A stretch of 64,000 bases of DNA from Ornithinibacillus sp047228935. Its GTDB lineage: Bacteria; Bacillota; Bacilli; Bacillales; Amphibacillaceae. Made by a program: the position numbers and the translations under genes. Position 1 is the first letter of the stretch. Every line of letters begins with the position of its first letter. The stretch is taken from assembly GCF_047228935.1 (NCBI RefSeq), contig NZ_JBFEGG010000004.1, positions 196,258 through 260,257 on the forward strand. The letters run 5' to 3'. Shown here piece after piece: positions 58,397 to 64,000 of this stretch. The notes beneath the pieces are model-generated. The model made no database searches. It was not told where the DNA came from and was given only the letters and a program-made list of their open reading frames with translations.

Positions 58397-58513
58397 ATTG
58401 TTAGCCAGTATCCTGAAAAAATGGTTGCTGGCTTTTGTGTTTAGGTTGTTCATTTCTTCGATAGTGTTTATTATGGAGATAGGAATAATTCGTAATGTTA
58501 AGGGGGATTTTAG

Positions 58514-59464
58514 TTGGTTATTCTTTTCTCAGCAAAAATTTCAGAAAAACATCAAGAAAGATTACTGGAACATTATCCAAATGAGAAATTTATTTTTACA
58601 AATGGGATGCAAGAAGCGGGGCAATATTTGGAACAAGCGGATGTTGTCGTAACATATGGAGAGGATTTAAATGATTCGATGTTAGAAAAAGCATCGAAAC
58701 TAAAATGGATTATGGTACTTTCAGCTGGAGTAGAACGATTACCATTTAAGCAAATTCAAGAAAGAGGTATTATTGTAACAAATTCTCGAGGTATACATAA
58801 AACTCAAATGGCTGAGTACAGCTTATCCATGATGCTTCAAGTATACAGACAAGAAAAGCAATTACTTGAAAATGAGAAATTAAGCTATTGGGATAAAAGC
58901 ATTCGAGTGAGAGAAATCACTGGCCAAACCCTCCTCGTATTAGGTACTGGTGCCATTGGTCAGGAAGTAGCGAGATTAGCAAAAGCTTTTCATATGACAA
59001 CAATTGGTGTTTCTAGAAGTGGTCGCCCAGTGGAATGTTTTGATCAAGTATTTACCATTGAAGCTATAAACAAGACGCTTCCAAGTGCTGATTTTATCGT
59101 ATCGGTTTTACCTAGTACGAAGGAAACACACTATCTACTAACGGAAAAACATTTTCATATAATGAAAGAAAGTGCCGTATTTATTAATATAGGCAGGGGC
59201 GACTTAGTGAAAACCGAAACGATTCTTAAAGCAGTCAAGGAAAGGCAAATCGACCATGCAGTGTTAGACGTTTTCGAGCAGGAACCTCTACCAGAAGACA
59301 GCCCTTTATGGTCTGAGCCAAATATAACGGTAACCCCACATATTTCAGGGCAATCTCCAAATTACATGGTTCGGGCTTTATCCATTTTTCAAGACAATCT
59401 AGATAAGCTCATTAAAGGAGAAAGTGATTTTACTAATTTAGTTGATCCTACTAGGGGGTATTAA
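58514..59464 (+). CDS. D-isomer-specific 2-hydroxyacid dehydrogenase
   Basis: A 316-residue NAD-dependent dehydrogenase of the PGDH/GyaR group. NAD motif LVLGTGAIGQEVARLAKAF, catalytic Arg in FINIGRGDLV, Glu in FEQEPLPEDSPLW and His in TPHISG. Substrate unknown; glyoxylate, hydroxypyruvate or 3-phosphoglycerate are typical for the family. TTG 58514 follows AAGGGGGA. The next gene starts one base after its stop codon, so the two form an operon. Confidence 0.88.
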   Translation: MVILFSAKISEKHQERLLEHYPNEKFIFTNGMQEAGQYLEQADVVVTYGEDLNDSMLEKASKLKWIMVLSAGVERLPFKQIQERGIIVTNSRGIHKTQMAEYSLSMMLQVYRQEKQLLENEKLSYWDKSIRVREITGQTLLVLGTGAIGQEVARLAKAFHMTTIGVSRSGRPVECFDQVFTIEAINKTLPSADFIVSVLPSTKETHYLLTEKHFHIMKESAVFINIGRGDLVKTETILKAVKERQIDHAVLDVFEQEPLPEDSPLWSEPNITVTPHISGQSPNYMVRALSIFQDNLDKLIKGESDFTNLVDPTRGY

Positions 59465-59465
59465 G

Positions 59466-60023
59466 ATGAGAATTTATACAAGATCAGGGGACAAAGGTTT
59501 AACCTCGCTAGTGTACGGTAAACGAGTACCGAAAAACGACCTTAGAGTAGAAGCATATGGAACTTGTGACGAAGCGAATTCGATGATAGGTCTAGCATCT
59601 AGCTTACTAGAACAGGAGAACTGGGATGGGAAGGAGCAGTTCCTTGAGCAAATGCATCGTGTTCAAACGATTCTTTTTCATGTCGGGGCAGAATTAGCTA
59701 CACCACCTGATAAAGAAGTAGCATGGAAGCTAAAGAAAGAGCATATCGATGAACTAGAGAAGCAAATTGATAAATGGGATCAGCACCTAGAGCCATTAAA
59801 GCAATTTATTCTACCATCCGGTCACCGTGCTTCTAGTGCACTTCATGTTGCAAGAACAGTAACACGTAGAGCAGAACGCCTTGCGGTTGGGTTAGTGGAT
59901 GAGCTACCCAATCAACTAGTAGTTTCTTATTTGAACCGTCTATCTGATTTTCTTTTTGTTGCAGCTAGGTATGTAAATAAGTCGTTAGATGGTAAGGAAT
60001 TACCACTGAATACAGACGTGTAA
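59466..60023 (+). CDS. yvqK: PduO-type cob(I)alamin adenosyltransferase (YvqK)
   Basis: A 185-residue ATP:corrinoid adenosyltransferase. TRSGDKGLTSL is the P-loop-like ATP site, VEAYGTCDEANS and LPSGHRASSALHVARTVTRRAER complete the five-helix fold. It makes adenosylcobalamin. ATG 59466 follows AGGGGG and lies one base after the dehydrogenase stop. No cobalamin riboswitch was seen upstream. In B. subtilis the gene lies elsewhere, so its position here is lineage-specific. Confidence 0.92.
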   Translation: MRIYTRSGDKGLTSLVYGKRVPKNDLRVEAYGTCDEANSMIGLASSLLEQENWDGKEQFLEQMHRVQTILFHVGAELATPPDKEVAWKLKKEHIDELEKQIDKWDQHLEPLKQFILPSGHRASSALHVARTVTRRAERLAVGLVDELPNQLVVSYLNRLSDFLFVAARYVNKSLDGKELPLNTDV

Positions 60024-60028
60024 TGAAG

Positions 60029-60062
60029 AAGCAAGCAGTGTGATAATTTTTACTGCTTGCTT
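60029..60062 (+). terminator. Terminator after the adenosyltransferase gene
   Basis: AAGCAAGCAGT (60029-60039) and ACTGCTTGCTT (60052-60062) form a perfect 11-bp stem. Confidence 0.85.
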
Positions 60063-60121
60063 TAAATTTGTTTTGGTATGCTGTTAAGTTATAATATTTA
60101 TCACATTAAAATATACTAATA

Positions 60122-60168
60122 TTGACAAGAATGATTGGATAAGCGTACACTAATTATAAAGATTATAA
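60122..60168 (+). promoter_or_regulatory. perR promoter with PerR box
   Basis: TTGACA (60122-60127) and TACACT (60146-60151), spacer 18, are followed by TTATAAAGATTATAA (60154-60168), which differs from the PerR consensus TTATAATNATTATAA at one position. The box covers the start point, as expected for autoregulation. Confidence 0.82.
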
Positions 60169-60219
60169 TATAATAATAGTATCAGACTTAGAAATTCTCA
60201 CGAAAGCGAGGTGCATGGC

Positions 60220-60657
60220 GTGTCAGAAAATAGACTTCAAAAGGCGATTGTTGCGTTGAAAGAGTCGGGGGTACGGATTACTCCACAACGTCATGCGGTG
60301 CTTGATTATCTAATGAACTCAGTTATTCACCCTACAGCCGATGATATATACAAAGCACTAGAAGGAAAATTCCCAAATATGAGTGTAGCAACAGTATATA
60401 ATAACTTACGTGTTCTGCGTGAGAACGGATTGGTTCGTGAATTAACATACGGCGATTCCTCAAGTCGGTTTGAAATTAATTTAACTGACCATTACCATAT
60501 TATTTGTGAATCATGTGGAAAAATCGTCGACTTTCATTATCCGTCATTAGATGAAGTTGAGTCCTTAGCTGAAAAAGTTACTGGATTCGAAGTTAGTCAT
60601 CACCGAATGGAAGTATACGGAACTTGTGAAGATTGCAAGGAAAAACATATTAATTAA
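60220..60657 (+). CDS. perR: Peroxide stress regulator PerR
   Basis: A 145-residue Fur-family metalloregulator, the same length as B. subtilis PerR. The Zn site cysteines (C96, C99, C136, C139) and the Fe/Mn site residues H37, H91, H93 and D104 are conserved. Residue 85, Asp in B. subtilis, is Glu here. It represses peroxide-defence and iron genes until H2O2 oxidises its histidines. GTG 60220 fits the family N-terminus better than GTG 60211; GAGGTG is the SD. Autoregulated by the upstream box. Confidence 0.95.
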   Translation: MSENRLQKAIVALKESGVRITPQRHAVLDYLMNSVIHPTADDIYKALEGKFPNMSVATVYNNLRVLRENGLVRELTYGDSSSRFEINLTDHYHIICESCGKIVDFHYPSLDEVESLAEKVTGFEVSHHRMEVYGTCEDCKEKHIN

Positions 60658-60664
60658 ACTAAAA

Positions 60665-60710
60665 GCCCTGCTCCAGTATTGACGGAGATCAGGGCAATTT
60701 TTATATTAGA
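60665..60710. terminator. Bidirectional terminator between perR and pabBC
   Basis: GCCCTG (60665-60670) and CAGGGC (60690-60695), with an inner CTCC/GGAG helix, are flanked by T-runs on both strands. Confidence 0.85.
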
Positions 60711-62425
60711 TGAACTAATACCCATTCCTTTACACTATTAATAAACCAAATATTTTGGCAGAGTGGTAATTCTTTTTTAGATATAACTCTTTCTTCTATT
60801 TTTCCTTCATTTAACAGTTTCTCTCGATATGTACCTGCTAACAAACCACATCGAACAGGTGGTGTATACAACATACCTTCCAGTTCTACAACGACATTCC
60901 CTTTAGTAAATTCGGTTATTTCATTGTTTTCGTTCCATAATAATACATCAAAAACATCGTTCATATCCTCAAGCGCATGATTATACACTTTCCGATTGGT
61001 TGTTTTATGGTAGAGATAAATGTCTTTTTGTGATACAGGACGTTTTGCTAATGCTACTGTTGGGTTGTCTATACTTGATGTTTGTTCAGGTGAGATAGTT
61101 ACCGATAAATTTCCGTCTTGATGAAGTAAAACCCTTACCCTCCATTTACCTTTTGGATGTTGAACAGCAATAGCTTGAAGCTTTTCTACTAATAGTTTCT
61201 GTTTAAATTCATACTTAAAATAAGAAGCAGAGTGTTCAAGTCGTGTTAAATGGTTTTGTAATACGAGATACTTTCCGTTTATTAGTGCGATAGTTTCTAT
61301 AAGTTGGAAAGTAGCTGTAGTATTTGACAGTATTTTAGCTTTTGTTAGTACTTCCTCATATTCCTCGTCTTCTTTAGAGTCCCAAGTAATACCCCCACCG
61401 ACGCCATAAGTTGCATTTCCATCTTGATTAATCACAACAGTTCGAATAGGGACATTGAAGATAGCTTCTTTATCAGGCGTTATAAACCCAATCGCTCCAC
61501 AATAAACCTCTCGAGGTGTTGTTTCTAGTTTATGGATTATGTTCATCGTGTTAATTTTCGGTGCGCCAGTGATTGATCCACATGGAAATAACGCCTGAAA
61601 AATATCGACTATGCTTTTTGTAGACTCAATCTCCCCCGTTACAGTAGAAGTCATCTGGAAAACAGTCGGATACTCTTCAATTGTAAATAGCTCGGGAACT
61701 TTTACAGAGCCAGGCTTCGCTAATCTACCTAGGTCATTTCGTAGTAAGTCAACGATCATCACATTCTCTGCTCGATTTTTTTCTGATTGGTATAGCCAAT
61801 TAGCTTTTTCCTTGTCCTCTTTTATTGTTTTACCTCTGTCAATCGTTCCTTTCATTGGCTTCGTTGTAATTTTGTTATCCTTAAGGTGGAAAAATAGTTC
61901 CGGAGAAGCGGATAGAATGTTAAAGTCATCTATATCTAAAAAGGCACTGTAGCTAGCTGATTGTGAACTGGCAAGCTTTTTGTAAAAGGCGAAGGGATCA
62001 CCATGAAAATCTGCATCCATACGAATAGTATAGTTAACTTGATACGTTTCACCGTGTTCGATATTCGACTTGATTTGCTTAATCGCTCGATTATACTCCT
62101 GAATAGAAGTGTTTGGAGTCCAGTTTGATGTATGGAAAGAACCAATTGATTTATCTAGATGGTCTCCGGTATTTTTATAGATTCCGAACCAGAGTAATGG
62201 CATACGAGTCGTTATATAAACCTTCATAGATTGTTCAAAAGCAGGTGCAGCCTCATACGACAGGTACCCAGCAGCATAATATCCGCTATTAATGGCATCC
62301 TGAACTTTTAGTAAACTAGGAATAACTTGTTCAATTTCATATGTAGTAATGATATCGATTGGATCCTTAAAAGTAGTTGTAGCTCCATTAAAATCAAATT
62401 GAAGGAAAGGTGTTGGTTTGTACAT
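60701..62425 (-). CDS. pabBC: Aminodeoxychorismate synthase I fused to 4-amino-4-deoxychorismate lyase (PabB-PabC)
   Basis: A 574-residue bifunctional enzyme for p-aminobenzoate, a folate precursor. Residues about 90-365 are the chorismate-binding domain: KPMKGTIDRG, whose lysine marks ADC synthase rather than anthranilate synthase, and PCGSITGAPK. Residues about 375-574 are the class IV PLP lyase, with the PLP lysine in YHKTTNR. ATG 62425 abuts the pabA stop. Bacillus usually has separate pabB and pabC in the folate operon; this fused, pabA-linked pair between perR and ygzB is an inserted unit. Confidence 0.92.
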   Translation of the reverse strand: MYKPTPFLQFDFNGATTTFKDPIDIITTYEIEQVIPSLLKVQDAINSGYYAAGYLSYEAAPAFEQSMKVYITTRMPLLWFGIYKNTGDHLDKSIGSFHTSNWTPNTSIQEYNRAIKQIKSNIEHGETYQVNYTIRMDADFHGDPFAFYKKLASSQSASYSAFLDIDDFNILSASPELFFHLKDNKITTKPMKGTIDRGKTIKEDKEKANWLYQSEKNRAENVMIVDLLRNDLGRLAKPGSVKVPELFTIEEYPTVFQMTSTVTGEIESTKSIVDIFQALFPCGSITGAPKINTMNIIHKLETTPREVYCGAIGFITPDKEAIFNVPIRTVVINQDGNATYGVGGGITWDSKEDEEYEEVLTKAKILSNTTATFQLIETIALINGKYLVLQNHLTRLEHSASYFKYEFKQKLLVEKLQAIAVQHPKGKWRVRVLLHQDGNLSVTISPEQTSSIDNPTVALAKRPVSQKDIYLYHKTTNRKVYNHALEDMNDVFDVLLWNENNEITEFTKGNVVVELEGMLYTPPVRCGLLAGTYREKLLNEGKIEERVISKKELPLCQNIWFINSVKEWVLVHLI

Positions 62426-63004
62426 TTAAAGCTTTCCCTCCTTTTTGGTGAAAAAATTTCCTAACAGTGCTAGACCATTTTCGGATAATATCGATTCCGG
62501 ATGACCCTGGATTCCTTCTATTGGATAAAGTGTATGTCTTAGAGCAGCAATATCTCCTGCTTCAGTATAAGCACTTACTTCTAATGAGTTTGGAAGGTTT
62601 AGCTTATCTACTATTAGAGAATGATACCTTGTTATATTTAAAGGATTAGCTAAATCTTTAAAAATTCCCTTCCCATCATGTTTAATAGAAGAAACTTTTC
62701 CATGAGTCGGTTCTTTTGCTTTAATAATTCTTCCACCGAAAGCCTCCGCAATAATTTGATGACCTAAACAAACACCTAGAATAGGATAATCTTGATAGTA
62801 GTGTTTAACCAACTCTAAACAGATTCCAGCAGTACTCGGATTACTAGGGCCAGGTGATATTAAAATATGAGATGGGTTAAGAGTACGGACATCTTCTAAA
62901 GTCAGTTCGTCGTTCCGTCTAATAACAATTTCTTGTTCAAGTTGATATATATATTGAACTAAGTTATACGTAAAAGAATCATAATTATCTATTATAAGAA
63001 TCAT
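62426..63004 (-). CDS. pabA: Aminodeoxychorismate synthase glutamine amidotransferase subunit PabA
   Basis: A 192-residue class I amidotransferase. DNYDSFTYNLVQY at the start, ISPGPSNPSTAG, the catalytic cysteine in LGVCLGHQII and the His-Glu pair in QGHPESILS are all intact. It supplies ammonia to PabB. ATG 63004 follows GAGGAG. Trp-specific TrpG is indistinguishable by domain, but linkage to pabBC decides for folate. Confidence 0.93.
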   Translation of the reverse strand: MILIIDNYDSFTYNLVQYIYQLEQEIVIRRNDELTLEDVRTLNPSHILISPGPSNPSTAGICLELVKHYYQDYPILGVCLGHQIIAEAFGGRIIKAKEPTHGKVSSIKHDGKGIFKDLANPLNITRYHSLIVDKLNLPNSLEVSAYTEAGDIAALRHTLYPIEGIQGHPESILSENGLALLGNFFTKKEGKL

Positions 63005-63018
63005 TGAAACTCCTCATT

Positions 63019-63051
63019 TCTAAAAAAATAACATCTACCAATGGGCAGATG
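63019..63051 (-). terminator. ygzB terminator
   Basis: GCATCTGCC and GGTAGATGT (minus strand) form a stem with a four-base loop followed by TATTTTTTT. Confidence 0.82.
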
Positions 63052-63441
63052 CTATTTCGTGTTGTTATTTTGTTTCTTCTTTTCTCTTAAGTATTTTCGT
63101 GAATTGTATTTTTCATCAAATTCTTTACCTTCAAGATCCTTATCCATCGTTAGTGGTTGTTTACAATGCATACAGGCATCAACACGTCCTAACATTTTTG
63201 TAGGCTTCTCACAACTTGGACATATAATAGGAATTGCTTTAGTCGAAAGCATCCCAATCCAGAAATACACTACAGTACTAAGTACAATTGAAATAACTCC
63301 TATCAGAAAGAACAATGCCATTAACCAATCAATTTTCTTTACTAATAAACCTATGTACATAAAGCCGATACCAGCAAATATAAGTATTAAGGCAAAAGAA
63401 CGGATTTTATTTATTTTACTTGAATAAACTAGTTGAGCCAT
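63052..63441 (-). CDS. ygzB: YgzB family membrane protein
   Basis: A 129-residue protein (UPF0295/YgzB) with two membrane segments (about 15-33 and 42-64) and a C-terminal zinc-ribbon-like pair CPSCEKP ... CMHCKQP. Function unknown. ATG 63441 follows AAGGAGG. In B. subtilis ygzB directly follows perR and precedes an rRNA operon; the rRNA leader is kept here, but a pab operon has been inserted between perR and ygzB. Confidence 0.9.
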   Translation of the reverse strand: MAQLVYSSKINKIRSFALILIFAGIGFMYIGLLVKKIDWLMALFFLIGVISIVLSTVVYFWIGMLSTKAIPIICPSCEKPTKMLGRVDACMHCKQPLTMDKDLEGKEFDEKYNSRKYLREKKKQNNNTK

Positions 63442-63613
63442 ACCTTTTTGTCCTCCTTATTTTATACATGAGTAGTATAGCATTTTTTCTTAAACAATAG
63501 AATTGTTTTCCTATAACATGGACATAGTATAGGAAAGTTCTTTGTAACATTATGAATTAGTAGTGGCGTAAATAGAGTGAATTTAACGACAAAAGGATTA
63601 TTCAAGAATAGTG

Positions 63614-63826
63614 TTGACTTAGGTTATAAACCATGATAAAGTAATATCCGTTGCTCAAATGGAATCATTCATTTAGCGACAAGTAATTGAAAATAACTTT
63701 TAAAAAGTGTTTGACATTACAACAGGAAACATGATATATTATTAAAGTCGCTGATTTGAGAAGGCGGCCAAGAAAGTGAAAAACTTCTTGAAAACTTGTT
63801 GACATAATCTAGTCAACGTGATATGA
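63614..63826 (+). promoter_or_regulatory. Promoters of an rRNA operon
   Basis: Three SigA-type promoters in a row: TTGACT (63614) with TAAAGT (63637); TTGACA (63711) with TATATT (63735); TTGACA (63798) with TATGAT (63821, 17-base spacer, the best). Tandem promoters in front of 16S rRNA are usual in Bacillus. The 170 bases before (63442-63613) show no gene; only a CCTATA/TATAGG inverted repeat was seen. Confidence 0.75.
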
Positions 63827-64000
63827 TATAAAAGTTGTCGCTGATAAACGACAACAAAGATTTGCTCCTTGAAAACTGAACGAAACAACCAGTATGTCAA
63901 GAAGAAACATACCCTGTTTTTTCTATTAAAGAATTACAGAAGCTAGCAGCTTCTTTGCTAAGAACTTTCCTGTGGTTGAGGTGTCAATCACAGACAAACT
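63827..64000 (+). ncRNA. 5' leader of an rRNA operon
   Basis: The stretch GTTGTCG/CGACAAC hairpin (63833-63855), then TTTGCTCCTTGAAAACTGAA, is the characteristic pre-rRNA spacer sequence of Bacillaceae. An AGAAGCT/AGCTTCT hairpin occurs near 63930-63956, a probable RNase III or processing structure. The mature 16S start is not reached before the window ends. Confidence 0.85.

Noticed and set aside
58398..58652. 84-residue ORF overlapping the hydroxyacid dehydrogenase start
   Set aside because: It shares the DNA of the dehydrogenase N-terminus in another frame and has no SD.
63827..64000. 16S rRNA gene start
   Set aside because: The mature 5' end of 16S (AGAGTTTGATC region) is not reached; only the leader is present.

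Overview
The window is a low-GC Firmicute chromosome segment, most likely a spore-forming, aerobic Bacillaceae member of the Oceanobacillus/Virgibacillus/Ornithinibacillus kind. The evidence is strong AGGAGG-type ribosome binding sites with many TTG/GTG starts, a gamma-type SASP gene (sspE), pdaA for spore cortex, CtsR-controlled clpE, and gene neighbourhoods that follow Bacillus subtilis: yfkJ-yfkI-yfkH, yfkF, yfkD, pdaA; then yfhE, yfhF, recX, yfhH, yfhP, mutY, sspE, ygaC, ygaD, gsaB, bcp, perR, ygzB and an rRNA operon leader. Genus-level placement is inference.

Layout. 0-5.8 kb: the tail of a lysine/saccharopine dehydrogenase-type gene, an IclR regulator, a DUF3870 protein, an aminoglycoside nucleotidyltransferase-like gene, a broken alpha/beta-hydrolase fused to a DUF4279-like domain, and an ECF sigma/anti-sigma pair. 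5.8-10.2 kb (minus strand): aldehyde dehydrogenase, glutaryl-CoA-dehydrogenase-like enzyme and CaiB-type CoA-transferase, probably glutarate or lysine catabolism, with a 42-bp tandem repeat array in between. 10.5-20.3 kb: mreBH, a double-CAP secreted protein, maa, plsC, glutaminase, an SRAP peptidase, an SSS symporter with a small membrane partner divergent from niaR, and an alanine/glycine symporter. 20.3-34.5 kb: the yfk block, a PerR-boxed metal P-type ATPase, an amino-acid ABC importer lacking its ATPase, a Na+/H+ antiporter, pdaA, an acyl-CoA ligase and clpE. 34.5-36.0 kb: an IS3-family element sitting inside the clpE terminator. 36-45.5 kb: small membrane genes, a HIT protein, a ComEC-like MBL hydrolase, two GntR/ABC stress operons with palindromic operators, a ~450-bp GC-rich inverted-repeat element and a cluster of DnaA boxes. 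45.5-64 kb: a tRNA-like leader before an acetyltransferase gene, then the yfh/yga block, with an extra YidC, a K+ channel, a sugar transferase, a 2-hydroxyacid dehydrogenase, a PduO-type adenosyltransferase and a pabA-pabBC operon inserted between perR and ygzB.

Connections. perR is in the window together with two likely targets: itself (operator at 60154-60168) and the P-type ATPase (two boxes at 23945-23976), which matches the PerR-controlled iron efflux ATPase PfeT of B. subtilis. The two GntR-ABC operons each carry a palindrome over the promoter and look self-regulated. The most unusual items are the tRNA-like RNA leader with a terminator that contains the SD of the acetyltransferase gene (45484-45641), the DnaA-box cluster (44544-44716), the 42-bp repeat array (7382-7711), the nested inverted-repeat element (40501-40949), the IS inside the clpE terminator, and the possible niaR-linked symporter. 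No phage, plasmid, CRISPR array or complete defence system was found. The 16S gene itself starts beyond the right edge.
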